A program made the translations under genes and the position numbers. A stretch of 64,000 bases of DNA from an uncultured Pseudomonadota bacterium (GTDB lineage: Bacteria > Myxococcota_A > UBA796 > GCA-2862545): positions 62,001 through 126,000 of the forward strand of contig CAIOSP010000001.1 of NCBI GenBank assembly GCA_903861005.1, in the 5' to 3' direction. This document shows positions 9,930-18,258 of this stretch, piece after piece (position 1 is the stretch's first letter; each line of letters opens with the position of its first letter). Below the pieces are notes generated by a model. The model had not been told where the DNA came from and ran no database searches. It saw only the letters and a program-made list of their open reading frames with translations.

Positions 9930-10571
9930 ATGCGTCTTCTCGCGATTCCGTTTGTGCTCGCCACGCTCGTCGCCTGCGCCGAGGACGTCGGCAAGGACAA
10001 GGCCGCCGCCACCGTGTCCGAGGTCCCCGCCGAGCCCGCTGTCGCCGAGCCCGCCGTCCCGCCGTCGTCCACCCTCAAGGCGCTGACCGTCGACGTCACC
10101 AAGTCGTCCGTCGACGCGGTCGCCGCGAAGATCACCGCGCAGCACCCGATCAAGTTCCCCGAGTTCAGCGGCAAGGTCGGCGTGGACGGCGACGCCGTGA
10201 AGTCGGTGTCCTTCGAGGTGAAGATCGCCACGCTGGCGGCCGACGCCGAGAAGCTGACCGAGCACCTGAAGAAGTCCGACTTCCTCGACGTTGAGAAGTT
10301 CCCCACCGCCACCTTCACCAGCACCGAGCTCAAGGCCGGCAGCGATCAGGCGGGCGCCACGCACACCGTCACCGGCGACTTCACGATCCACGGCGTCACC
10401 AAGCGCATCTCGTTCCCCGCCACGCTCGCCGTGACGCCCACCGAGGTCACCGCGAACAGCGAGTTCGTGCTCAACCGCCAGGACTTCGGCATCACCTACC
10501 CGGGCAAGCCGGACGATCTGATCCAGGACAACGTACGTCTGACCATCCACTTCGTGGCGCCGCGCGCCTGA
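9930..10571 (+). CDS. YceI-like lipoprotein
   Basis: 213 residues. The signal peptide MRLLAIPFVLATLVAC ends in the lipobox LVAC (Cys16), followed by an Ala/Pro/Val-rich linker to about residue 48. The remainder reads as a YceI domain: TVDVTKSSVDAVAAKI near the start, a long KLTEHLKKSDFLDVEKFPTA stretch, then FTSTELKAG, GDFTIHGVTK and FVLNRQDFGI. YceI-like proteins are lipocalin-shaped and bind isoprenoid-type lipids in the periplasm. AGGAGG lies 5 bases before the ATG. Membrane-anchored periplasmic or outer-membrane location is inferred from the lipobox. Confidence 0.88.
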   Translation: MRLLAIPFVLATLVACAEDVGKDKAAATVSEVPAEPAVAEPAVPPSSTLKALTVDVTKSSVDAVAAKITAQHPIKFPEFSGKVGVDGDAVKSVSFEVKIATLAADAEKLTEHLKKSDFLDVEKFPTATFTSTELKAGSDQAGATHTVTGDFTIHGVTKRISFPATLAVTPTEVTANSEFVLNRQDFGITYPGKPDDLIQDNVRLTIHFVAPRA

Positions 10572-10602
10572 TCGGGCTGGCCAAGCGGCCCGAACGGTGC
10601 CA

Positions 10603-10630
10603 CACTCCCGCGTCTTGAACCGCGGGAGTG
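10603..10630 (+). promoter_or_regulatory. Hairpin covering the SD of the following gene
   Basis: CACTCCCGCG-TCTTGAAC-CGCGGGAGTG is a perfect 10-bp stem with an 8-base loop. Its 3' arm contains GGGAG, the SD for the ATG at 10634. As RNA it would hide the ribosome site, so it may control translation of the lipoprotein. It could instead mark the 3' end of the YceI-like transcript, but no T-run follows. Confidence 0.5.
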
Positions 10631-10633
10631 CCA

Positions 10634-11110
10634 ATGCGCTGGCTTGCAATGGCGATGATCACGGGGCTGGCGGCGTGTACGTCCAGCCCCAAGACCGGCG
10701 ATGACACCGACGCGCCGGACGACTCCGACGGCGCGGACACGGACGTGGCGGGCGACACGAGCGCGCCAGCGGACACCGACGCGGTGGACACCGACGCCCT
10801 GGACACCGACGTCGCCGACACCGACGGGTACCAGGGCCCGATCGGCAGCTGCGACTTCCACCTGGGCTACTGCCAGGAGTACTGGACCGACGTGGCGACG
10901 ATGGCCGTGTACGAGGGCGCGTGCGCCGACGGCAGCGGCACCTGGGCTGACGCGGCCTGCTCGCACACGGACGTGGTCGGAGGCTGCCGCGACAGCTCGG
11001 CCGGCTGGATCATCCTTACAAACTGGTTCACCGCGGCCTCCGGCTACGCCGACGCCCACGCGGTGCGGACGGCCTGCCAGTCGGGCGGAGACACCTACGT
11101 CGGCCCGTGA
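10634..11110 (+). CDS. TD-rich lipoprotein, unknown function
   Basis: 158 residues from ATG 10634; the GTG at 10628 lies inside the SD and is less likely. Signal peptide with lipobox LAAC, then about 45 residues dominated by Thr, Asp and Ala (VDTDALDTDVADTD), a flexible acidic tether. The folded part holds six Cys (for example SCDFHLGYC, GACADGSG, AACSHTD), which suggests disulphides outside the cytoplasm. No domain recognised. The ribosome site lies in a 10-bp hairpin. Confidence 0.75.
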   Translation: MRWLAMAMITGLAACTSSPKTGDDTDAPDDSDGADTDVAGDTSAPADTDAVDTDALDTDVADTDGYQGPIGSCDFHLGYCQEYWTDVATMAVYEGACADGSGTWADAACSHTDVVGGCRDSSAGWIILTNWFTAASGYADAHAVRTACQSGGDTYVGP

Positions 11111-11207
11111 GCGCCGTTTTGGGCTGCCACGTTCGGTTGTGATCGAAGCGCTGGCCAAGTGGTCAGCGGATCGGGTATCGTGCGCGTTCCCCCCTCCGAG
11201 GTGTTTG

Positions 11208-12194
11208 ATGCGTGGGTCCGTCTTCCTGCTCGCCGTGCTGACCGCTTCCGCCTGCAACCCGCCGCCTCCGGCGCCGGAAGGCCTCGACGCGTCGGCCAAG
11301 TACATGGTGCGCAACTTCTACGCGGACGACGCCACCTTCCAAGCGGGCATCGAAGGCTTCCTGGCGTGGTTCGACGCCGAAGGGAAGGACCTGGTCGGCC
11401 TGGGCCCGGACGAGAACGCCGGCCGCCCGACGGACGCGTTCACCGTCAACGACCTGGAAGCCGACGACGTCGCGCTCCTTCCGCTCGACGCGGAGATCGT
11501 GCTCGCCGAGAACAACCCCGACGACGACGCGGACGATGAGATGGGCCCGCGCGACCTGTCCAAGGCCCCCGGCGTCGTGTCGGTCGCCGAGATGAACTGC
11601 ACCTGGAAGGACTCCGAGAAGCTGCTGGTCCGCCCGGATCAGAACAACGTCTTCGTCCTCGACTGGGAGGGCTACGAGCGCACCTACGTGACGCCTCGAG
11701 AGACCTTCGAGACCGCCACCACGGACGAGGTCTTCACCGAGATCAAGGAGGCGTTCAACCCGTCCGATGCCGGCTTCGTCGCCGATGACTACGCCAAGAG
11801 CGTGTTGCTCACCCAGAACATGGCCGACCCGACCGCGCTGATGGGCGTGAACATCCCCGCGTACCCGCTGCGCCTCGAGCTCCGCCACGGCGTCTTCACG
11901 CCCACGGACGGCGGCGACGACTTCGGCGTGTTCGCCATCCTGACCTACGACCCGGGCGCGGTCTGGGGCCCCACCGGCGACAACGGCCTGGTGCAGGAGT
12001 TCAGCATCGAGATCAACGTGCAGCGCCCCGGCAACAAGACGCTCCGCACCCTGGCCGTGTGGGCGCAGCCCGAGAGCCCGATCATCGGCGCCGACAGCGT
12101 GCTCGCCCTGAACTACGCGGTCAACAAGAGCCTGAAGTCTTCGCAGACGCTGTCGGACGTGTGCGACGGCACCACCGAGATCGTGCCCGAGTAG
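11208..12194 (+). CDS. Putative lipoprotein, unknown function
   Basis: 328 residues beginning MRGSVFLLAVLTASAC, a lipoprotein signal with lipobox ASAC, then a Pro-rich linker (NPPPPAPEG). The mature protein is acidic, with an Asp/Glu patch near residues 95-110 (NNPDDDADDEMG). I do not recognise a domain. GAGG lies 6 bases before the ATG at 11208. A reading frame extends further upstream but has no signal peptide there. It precedes the oligopeptidase on the same strand by 62 bases. Confidence 0.75.
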   Translation: MRGSVFLLAVLTASACNPPPPAPEGLDASAKYMVRNFYADDATFQAGIEGFLAWFDAEGKDLVGLGPDENAGRPTDAFTVNDLEADDVALLPLDAEIVLAENNPDDDADDEMGPRDLSKAPGVVSVAEMNCTWKDSEKLLVRPDQNNVFVLDWEGYERTYVTPRETFETATTDEVFTEIKEAFNPSDAGFVADDYAKSVLLTQNMADPTALMGVNIPAYPLRLELRHGVFTPTDGGDDFGVFAILTYDPGAVWGPTGDNGLVQEFSIEINVQRPGNKTLRTLAVWAQPESPIIGADSVLALNYAVNKSLKSSQTLSDVCDGTTEIVPE

Positions 12195-12256
12195 TCGCGG
12201 TGGTGCCGCCGATCGTGGCGCGCGCAAGTTAGGGGTCGGCGCTTCCGGGAGTGCCC

Positions 12257-14287
12257 TTGACCGACCCCAACCCGCTGCTCGATCGCGCCTTCGCGATCCC
12301 CTTCGATCGCATCCTGCCCGAGCACGTCGTCCCCGCGGTCGATGCGCTGTTGGCGTCTGGCCAGACCGGCCTGGACGTGCTCAAGGCGGATCCGGCGCCG
12401 CGCACCTGGACGTCCACGTTCGGCGCGTTCGAGGTGGCCCTGGAGCCGCTGGAGCGTGCCTGGGGCATCGTCGAGCACCTGCGGGCCGTCCGACACGACG
12501 ACGCGCTCGCCGCCGCGCACGGCGAGGTCCTGCCGCGAATCACCGACTTCTTCGCGGGCCTGGCGCTCGACGAGGACCTGTACGCGGTCATGAAGGACTA
12601 CGCGGCGACCGATGAGGCCCGCGCGCTCACCGGACCCGCGCGTCGCCACCTGGACCGCAGCCTGGAGGGCTTCCGTCGCTCAGGCGCCGACCTGCCGCCG
12701 GACCAGAAGGACCGCCTGCGCGCCATCGCCATGGAGCAGGCCGAGCTGGGCACCAAGTTCAGCATGAACGTGCTCCAGGCCACCACCGCCTGGGAGCTGG
12801 TGGTGACCGACGCGGCCAAGCTCGCGGGCCTGCCGGACTCGGCGCGCTCCATGGCGGCGGCCCTGGCCGCGCAGAAGGGCGTGGAGGGCTGGCGCTTCAC
12901 GCTCGACGCCCCCAGCGTCATCAGCGTCCTCACTTACCTAGACGACGCCACCACCCGCGAGCAGGTGTGGCGGGCCTACACGTCGCGCTGCGCGTCGGGT
13001 GACCTGGGCAACGGCCCGGTGATCGCCGACATGATCCGCCTGCGCCGCGAGCAGGCCGCGCTGCTCGGCTACGACGACTTCGCCGACTATGTGCTGGCCG
13101 AGCGCATGGCCAAGAAGGGCTCGCACGCGCTCGCCTTCCTGGAGCGCATCGAGGCGCGCGCCCGGCCCGCGTTCACCCGCGAGACCGAGGAGCTGCGCGC
13201 CTTCCGCAAGTCGGTCGACGGCGGCACGACGCTCGCGCCTTGGGACTTGGGCTACTACGCCGAGAAGCAGCGCCAGGCGCTGTACGACCTGGACGCCGAG
13301 GCGCTCCGCCCGTACTTCGCGGCGGACGCGGTGCTATCCGGCATCTTTGATCTGGTGGGCCGCCTGTACGGCATCACCGTAGCTACGGTCGAGATGCCGT
13401 CGTGGCACGTCGACGCCAAGACCTACGAGGTCCGCGACGCCGACGGCACCGTGCTCGGCGCCTTCTACGCCGACCTGTTCCCCCGCCCCGAAAAGCGCGC
13501 CGGCGCCTGGATGAACGCGCTCACCACCGGCGGCCCGCGCGCGGACGGCTCGTTCGCCCCACACCTGGGCCTGATCTGCGGCAACATGACCCCGCCGGTC
13601 GACGGCCACCCCGCGCTCCTGACCCACGACGAGGTGGAGACCGTCTTCCACGAGTTCGGCCACCTGCTGCACCACCTGCTCAGCCGGGTCGCGATCCGCG
13701 GGCAGGCCGGCACCAACGTCGCCTGGGACTTCGTGGAGCTGCCGTCGCAGATCATGGAGAACTGGTGCTGGACGCGCGAAGGCCTGGACCTGTTCGCCAA
13801 GCACTGGCAGACCGGCGAGCGCCTGCCCGACGTGCTGTTCGAGCGGATGCTCGCCGCCAAGAATTTCCGCGAGGGCAGCGCGCTCGTTCGCCAGCTCGGC
13901 TTCGGCGTGACCGATCTCGCCCTGCACACGCGCTTTGATCCGGCCCATGACGGCGACCCGCTGGCCTACGGCGAGAAGCTGATGTCGCAGTACGCTGCCG
14001 TCGAGGCCCCTCGCGGGCACGGCATCCTGCCCACCTTCCAGCACCTGTTCTCCGACGCCGTGGGCTACGCCGCCGGATACTACAGCTACATGTGGGCCGC
14101 CGTGCTCGACGCCGACGCGTTCACGCGCTTCGAGAAGGAGGGCCTGTTCTCTCGCACCGCAGGCCTGGCCTTCCGCGAGTCGGTCCTGTCCAAGGGCGAC
14201 AGCGACGACCCCGGCGTGCTCATCCGCAACTTCCTCGGCCGCGACCCGGACCCCGACGCGCTGCTGCGTCGCAGCGGTCTACTGTAG
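12257..14287 (+). CDS. M3-family zinc oligopeptidase (oligopeptidase A-like)
   Basis: 676 residues, the size of oligopeptidase A/PrlC. The zinc motif HEFGHLLHH (HExxH) is near residue 465 within THDEVETVFHEFGH, and the third ligand region is QIMENWCW downstream. The N-terminus (NPLLDRAFAIPFDRILPEHVVPAV) matches the family opening. It degrades short peptides, including cleaved signal peptides, in the cytoplasm. I chose TTG 12257 because GGGAG lies 5 bases ahead; GTG 12251 is in frame but overlaps that SD. An 8-bp inverted repeat (12232-12239 with 12261-12268) brackets the SD and start codon. Confidence 0.92.
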   Translation: MTDPNPLLDRAFAIPFDRILPEHVVPAVDALLASGQTGLDVLKADPAPRTWTSTFGAFEVALEPLERAWGIVEHLRAVRHDDALAAAHGEVLPRITDFFAGLALDEDLYAVMKDYAATDEARALTGPARRHLDRSLEGFRRSGADLPPDQKDRLRAIAMEQAELGTKFSMNVLQATTAWELVVTDAAKLAGLPDSARSMAAALAAQKGVEGWRFTLDAPSVISVLTYLDDATTREQVWRAYTSRCASGDLGNGPVIADMIRLRREQAALLGYDDFADYVLAERMAKKGSHALAFLERIEARARPAFTRETEELRAFRKSVDGGTTLAPWDLGYYAEKQRQALYDLDAEALRPYFAADAVLSGIFDLVGRLYGITVATVEMPSWHVDAKTYEVRDADGTVLGAFYADLFPRPEKRAGAWMNALTTGGPRADGSFAPHLGLICGNMTPPVDGHPALLTHDEVETVFHEFGHLLHHLLSRVAIRGQAGTNVAWDFVELPSQIMENWCWTREGLDLFAKHWQTGERLPDVLFERMLAAKNFREGSALVRQLGFGVTDLALHTRFDPAHDGDPLAYGEKLMSQYAAVEAPRGHGILPTFQHLFSDAVGYAAGYYSYMWAAVLDADAFTRFEKEGLFSRTAGLAFRESVLSKGDSDDPGVLIRNFLGRDPDPDALLRRSGLL

Positions 14288-14368
14288 GAATCCTGCCGAG
14301 CGGGCCGAAAACGTGGAGCGGATCGCGCTTCCCAGGCGTTAGGTTGCGGCCTCGCCTGGGATGATTCG

Positions 14369-15268
14369 ATGCGCGGTTGGCTGCTGCTTGGCCTGGCTGG
14401 TCTTGGTGCGTGCGCGGAGAAGGGTACGCTTGACGTCCCAGGCGGCGACGACGTCGACACCGACTTGGTCGCGGGCGTCGACCACGGCGGCGGTGGCGGT
14501 GGCGGTGGCGGCGGCGGCGGCGGCGGCGGTGGCAGTGGCGGTGGCGGCGGTGGTGGCGGTGGCGGCACGACCGACACGGACGACACCGACACCGTCGTCC
14601 AGGACACGGACACCGGCGGCGCGGCGCTCCCCACGTCGTGGACGCACGTCGTGAACTCGATGGCGCTGCTGCCGTCGACGCAGGGCTTCGACGTGGACGG
14701 TGACGGCACGATCGACAACGCGCTGGGCACGTTCCAGCCGCTGATCGGCAACATCCTCACGCAGGCGATCCGCGGCGCGAGCACCGTCGAGATCTACCAG
14801 ACCTGGGGCGTGAACGATGGGAACAACCGGGTGGAGCTGGGCATGCTGCTCGGCGGAGACCTGGACGCCATGACGTCGGACAACTTCAACGGGCACGAGG
14901 CGTTCTCGGTGACCAGCGGGCTGCTGCCGTCCGGTAAGGCGCAGCTCACCCTGCCCACGACGCTCAGCAGCCAGGGGGCGTTCTCGGGTCAGCTCCCGGT
15001 CGGCGTGTTTGTGGTGCTCGGCGTGCCGCTGCCCACCGTGAAGCCGATGTTTGTCACGGGGACCGTCACGGCCGCCTCGATCGACGGCCGCTTGGGTACG
15101 GCGCTGTCGGCCCAGATGCTGGCCGATGCGTTCACCGCGGCGGGTCTCAGCCTCGTCGCGCCGGTCATCCTCGCCGCGGCCGACATCGACACCAACCACG
15201 ACGGCACGAACGACGCTGTGTCGATGGCCGTGTCGATCACCGGCGTGCCCTGCTCGATCGCGCCCTAG
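14369..15268 (+). CDS. Gly-rich lipoprotein, paralogue of the one at 33348-34202
   Basis: 299 residues. Lipoprotein signal ending LGAC, a short acidic stretch, 16 Gly, one Ser, 10 Gly, then TTDTDDTDTVVQDTDTGG, and a folded domain of about 200 residues. That domain contains DVDGDGTIDNALG (calcium-loop-like), QTWGVNDGNNRVE, TSGLLPSGKA, VTGTVTAASIDGRLGTA and a terminal DTNHDGTNDAVSMAV with GVPCSI. The same blocks occur in order in the protein at 33348-34202. No described domain recognised. Probably a surface or periplasmic calcium-binding domain held off the membrane by a flexible linker. An 8-bp hairpin (14331-14338/14353-14360) ends just before the start region. Confidence 0.78.
   Translation: MRGWLLLGLAGLGACAEKGTLDVPGGDDVDTDLVAGVDHGGGGGGGGGGGGGGGGSGGGGGGGGGGTTDTDDTDTVVQDTDTGGAALPTSWTHVVNSMALLPSTQGFDVDGDGTIDNALGTFQPLIGNILTQAIRGASTVEIYQTWGVNDGNNRVELGMLLGGDLDAMTSDNFNGHEAFSVTSGLLPSGKAQLTLPTTLSSQGAFSGQLPVGVFVVLGVPLPTVKPMFVTGTVTAASIDGRLGTALSAQMLADAFTAAGLSLVAPVILAAADIDTNHDGTNDAVSMAVSITGVPCSIAP
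14486..14566 (+). repeat. GGC/GGT triplet repeat encoding poly-glycine
   Basis: 27 consecutive codons, all GGC or GGT except one AGT at 14534, encode 16 Gly, Ser, 10 Gly. Because the unit is three bases, slippage would change linker length without breaking the reading frame. Confidence 0.9.
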
Positions 15269-15351
15269 ACGGCCCACGGGGCCTCGGCGCGTCGGCGACG
15301 GGCCAAACCAGGCCCGCGCGCGCCGCGACGCGCACGAAGCGGAGAAAGCAA

Positions 15352-15381
15352 GACGGCGCGAGGGGTGACCCTCGCGCCGTC
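15352..15381. terminator. 13-bp hairpin between convergent genes
   Basis: GACGGCGCGAGGG-GTGA-CCCTCGCGCCGTC is a perfect 13-bp stem with a 4-base loop. On the minus strand it is followed by TTGCTTTC, a partial T-run, so it probably ends the ompA-family transcript. It may also block read-through from the Gly-rich lipoprotein gene. Confidence 0.7.
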
Positions 15382-15389
15382 GGTGTCTC

Positions 15390-15410
15390 ACGCCCGCGTG
15401 CCGCGGGCGT
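15390..15410 (-). terminator. Second hairpin 5 bases after the OmpA-family stop
   Basis: ACGCCCGCG-TGC-CGCGGGCGT is a perfect 9-bp stem with a 3-base loop, just downstream of the minus-strand stop at 15416 and ahead of the longer hairpin at 15352-15381. It could stabilise the mRNA 3' end. Confidence 0.5.
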
Positions 15411-15415
15411 AGGGA

Positions 15416-16975
15416 CTACTGGGCAGCCGGCGTGTCGCTCTGGATCTCGACGGCGGGCGCGGCGGGCGCGGCCTGACCTTCGTCGACCTGCACCTTGCGG
15501 GCGGTCTGCTCGAGGATGGACAGGGCGACGCGGCGGTTCTGCGCCTGACCGGCCTTGGTGGCGTTGTCGGCCACCGGCTTGGTCTCACCGAAGCCCTGGG
15601 CGACCAGGCGCTCCAGGGCGACGCCCTTGCCGACCAGGTACGTCACGACCGACTGGGCGCGGCGCTGCGACAGGTCGAGGTTCTTGGCGTCGTCGCCCAC
15701 GCTGTCCGTGTGGCCCTCGACCCGGATCTTGGTGATCTCCGGGTACTTCTGGAGGACCACGGCGACGTCGTTGAGCAAGCCGAACGAGGTGGAGCGGATC
15801 TTGTCCTTGCCGGTCTCGAAGAAGACCATCTCGGTCAGCTCGATGGTGCCGGCGGACACGAACACGCGCGACGGGCAGCCGTTGCTGCGCAGCGGGTCGA
15901 TGTTCTTGGCGGCGGGCTTGTCAGGGCACTCGTCGCGCACGTCCGGGACGCGGTCGCCATCACGGTCGGGGCAGCCGAAGGACTCCTTCGGGCCAGCCAC
16001 GGTGGGGCACTCGTCGTCGCCGTCACGCAGGCCGTCGCCGTCGGTGTCGGGGCAGCCGCCGAACTCGGCCGTGCCGGCCTGGGTCGGGCACTCGTCGTTC
16101 TTGTCGGCGATCAGGTCGCCGTCGGCGTCGGGGCAGCCGTCCGTGGCGGCGGTGCCCTTGTCGAGCGGGCAGGCGTCAACCTTGTCGAGCACGCCGTCGC
16201 CGTCGTTGTCCGGGTCGGGGCAGCCGTTGGCGTCTTCGAAGCCGTCGAGGTCCTCGGCCTCGTTCTTGCACTCGTCGACGTCATCCTTGATGCCGTCGGC
16301 GTCGTTGTCCAGATCCGGGCAGCCGTCCTCATCCTGGAACTGGTCGAAGTCCTCAGGATCGGTGGGGCACAGGTCGCCGTGCTTGTCGGGGATCTTGTCC
16401 TTGTCCGTGTCCTTGGCGAGCTTGATGTTCACGCCCAGGCCGGCGGTCCACAGGAAGTCGATGAACGGGCTGCGGTACAGCTCGTCTTCCTTGGCGGCGG
16501 TGACGAGCATGCGCGCGTCCGTGCGGAAGTGCAGCGGGCCGACGATCGGTATGATCAGGCCGGTGCCGAACGAGCCCATCGCCTCCATCCGGGTGTGGGC
16601 GTAGTCCTCGCCGCGCACGCCCTTGCCATCGATCATCTTGTCCCACAGGCCGACGCCCAGGGTGATGATCGGCTGCACGGGGGAGTGCTTCTCCTCCGGG
16701 ATCGGGTTGCCGACGAACTGCAGCTGCGGGGCGACCAGCAGGAACTTGTGGCCCGTGGCGTCTGTGTTGCCCGTGGAGAGGCCCACATCCACTTCGAGGC
16801 CGGCGCCGTGCGTGAACCAGACGCCCAGCTTGGGCGCGACATACCAGCTGGTGTGGATGGTATCGAGCTCGTCGACGAGGACGGCGCCAGCCTGGGCGCC
16901 CACCTCGAAGGCGGGGTCTCCGGCCAGCGCGGGTGCGGCGTAGAGCGCGGCGGCGAGGACGAGGAAGGGTCGCAT
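15416..16975 (-). CDS. OmpA-family outer membrane protein with TSP3 repeats
   Basis: 519 residues. Signal peptide MRPFLVLAAALYAAPALA, then a beta-barrel-like region to about residue 195 with many alternating strands. About six thrombospondin type-3 calcium repeats follow (DxDxDG with Cys-Pro, for example GCPDTDGDGLRDGDDECP), then a C-terminal OmpA peptidoglycan-binding domain (VEGHTDSVGDDAKNLDLSQRRA, then NRRVAL). It would link the outer membrane to the cell wall through a rigid calcium-stiffened stalk. The ATG at 16975 has GGAG 5 bases upstream. Its leader carries two inverted repeats. Confidence 0.92.
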   Translation of the reverse strand: MRPFLVLAAALYAAPALAGDPAFEVGAQAGAVLVDELDTIHTSWYVAPKLGVWFTHGAGLEVDVGLSTGNTDATGHKFLLVAPQLQFVGNPIPEEKHSPVQPIITLGVGLWDKMIDGKGVRGEDYAHTRMEAMGSFGTGLIIPIVGPLHFRTDARMLVTAAKEDELYRSPFIDFLWTAGLGVNIKLAKDTDKDKIPDKHGDLCPTDPEDFDQFQDEDGCPDLDNDADGIKDDVDECKNEAEDLDGFEDANGCPDPDNDGDGVLDKVDACPLDKGTAATDGCPDADGDLIADKNDECPTQAGTAEFGGCPDTDGDGLRDGDDECPTVAGPKESFGCPDRDGDRVPDVRDECPDKPAAKNIDPLRSNGCPSRVFVSAGTIELTEMVFFETGKDKIRSTSFGLLNDVAVVLQKYPEITKIRVEGHTDSVGDDAKNLDLSQRRAQSVVTYLVGKGVALERLVAQGFGETKPVADNATKAGQAQNRRVALSILEQTARKVQVDEGQAAPAAPAVEIQSDTPAAQ

Positions 16976-17009
16976 CGAGTCTCCGAGGCCCAGACAGGCG
17001 GGCTGGCTT

Positions 17010-17045
17010 CCGGACATCACCGTCCGGCAGTGTCGAATTCGACAC
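17010..17045. promoter_or_regulatory. Tandem inverted repeats in the OmpA-family leader
   Basis: CCGGAC-N6-GTCCGG (17010-17027) is followed two bases later by a perfect 16-bp palindrome GTGTCGAATTCGACAC (17030-17045). Both lie 35-70 bases upstream of the start codon at 16975. The palindrome is AT-richer than its surroundings and looks like an operator for a dimeric regulator. Confidence 0.5.
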
Positions 17046-17173
17046 CGAATTGGGGTGCCCTCCTATTTCAGCTTGGGGGCCAGTTGTCCAGGGTTCGCGC
17101 CGATCCACGGTGAGACATCGAACACGTCATTCCCTGGCCGCGCGCGCTCGCTCTGCCGAAACGGCCCGTTTTC

Positions 17174-17194
17174 CGCCGAAAGCGGCGTGTTTTT
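17174..17194 (+). terminator. Terminator-like hairpin in the ZnuA-like gene's leader
   Basis: CGCCG-AAAG-CGGCG followed by TG and five T residues. It reads toward the gene starting at 17282, about 90 bases away, and no plus-strand gene precedes it. This fits a leader attenuator, or the end of a short RNA. The 5-bp stem is modest. Confidence 0.4.
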
Positions 17195-17281
17195 GCCGCC
17201 GTGACCGACCGTGGCCAACTGGCGCTTGCGGAACCCCCACCCCCGTGCGACCGTGCCGGTCTAGACGCCATGAGGCCCTCG

Positions 17282-18217
17282 ATGTCCACGCGACACGCCC
17301 TGGTCGCCCTGCTGACCCTGGCCGCCTGCTCCGGAGAGTCGACCGAGGCCCCCGCGTCTGCGCCGCAACCGCTCGACGTGCGCGCGCTGTCCTTCCCGGC
17401 CGCGTGGCTGGTGCAGCGCGTCGCAGGTGATGCCGTGACGCTGACCAATGTGAACCCCCCGGGCGAGGACCCGCCCGCCTGGCAGCCGTCCGGCGATCTG
17501 GTGGCGGACCTGGGCAACGCCGATCTGATCGTCGCCAACGGGGCGAATTACGAGGCATGGGTGACGACCGCGTCGCTGCCGACGGCCAAGCTGCTCCAGC
17601 TCGCCGAGGAGCAGGACCTGATCACGCTGCCCGGGGTGACCCACAGCCACGGCAAGTCCGGCAGTCACAGCCACGCTGGGATCGACCCGCACACCTGGGC
17701 AGATCCGACGCTGCTCGCCAAGCAGGCGCTGGCGCTGCACGACCAGTTGGTCGCGATGGACCCGGGCCACAAGGCCACGTTCGACGATGGCCTCGCGCGC
17801 GTGCAGGCGGACCTCGAAGCGCTCGACAAGGAGCTGGCCGCCGCGCTCACGGGCGCCAAGGTCCACCGGATGGCCGCGTCGCACCCGGCGTTCAACTACC
17901 TGGCGCGGCGCTACGGGTTGGACGTGACCAGCTTCGGGTTCGACCCGTCCGAGTCGCCGGACGCCACCGCCAAGGCCCCGTTCGACGCCTGGACCGCCAC
18001 CGCGGGCGCAGACCCCGTGCTGCTGTGGGAGGCGGCGCCCGCCGACCCCGCGCGCGCCGCGTTCTCCGCGGAAGTCCGCCAGATCGTCCTCGACCCGCTG
18101 GAGCAGCCCGGCGCGGACGGATCGTACGACTATCTCGCGAAATCTCGCACCAACGTGGCCGTCTTCACGGGCCTGTTCCCGGCGAACGGTGCAAGTCCTG
18201 GTGCCGCAACGCCGTAG
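17282..18217 (+). CDS. ZnuA-like metal-binding lipoprotein (ABC transporter substrate-binding type)
   Basis: 311 residues. Signal peptide MSTRHALVALLTLAAC with lipobox LAAC. The mature part resembles the cluster 9 metal-binding family: a His-rich loop (HSHGKSGSHSH) followed by IDPHTWADP, a long connecting helix, then RMAASHPAFNYLARRYGL with the second His and a final Asp region (LDPLEQPGADG). Such proteins capture Zn or Mn in the periplasm for an ABC importer. No permease or ATPase gene adjoins it. ATG 17282 was chosen for GAGG 6 bases upstream; ATG 17270 is in frame but lacks one. A terminator-like hairpin follows the gene. Confidence 0.85.
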   Translation: MSTRHALVALLTLAACSGESTEAPASAPQPLDVRALSFPAAWLVQRVAGDAVTLTNVNPPGEDPPAWQPSGDLVADLGNADLIVANGANYEAWVTTASLPTAKLLQLAEEQDLITLPGVTHSHGKSGSHSHAGIDPHTWADPTLLAKQALALHDQLVAMDPGHKATFDDGLARVQADLEALDKELAAALTGAKVHRMAASHPAFNYLARRYGLDVTSFGFDPSESPDATAKAPFDAWTATAGADPVLLWEAAPADPARAAFSAEVRQIVLDPLEQPGADGSYDYLAKSRTNVAVFTGLFPANGASPGAATP

Positions 18218-18258
18218 ATCTGCCCAGCGCAGGCCTGGCGCTGTCCTCTTGCGGAATG

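Larger units (their letters stand above)
16976..17281. other. Divergent intergenic region, 306 bases
   Basis: No gene. It separates the OmpA-family start (minus) from the ZnuA-like start (plus). It holds two inverted repeats at 17010-17045, a weak minus-strand promoter candidate (TGGACA, complement of 17085-17090, with AATAGG 17 bases on) and a terminator-like hairpin at 17174-17194 facing the ZnuA-like gene. Confidence 0.6.

Noticed and set aside
14486-14566. Phase-variation switch by repeat slippage
   Set aside because: The unit is a triplet, so slippage cannot switch the frame off; only length variation is plausible.
17201-17281. N-terminal extension of the ZnuA-like protein
   Set aside because: Would place a hydrophilic Pro-rich stretch before the signal peptide; the ATG at 17282 has an SD and gives a clean lipobox.
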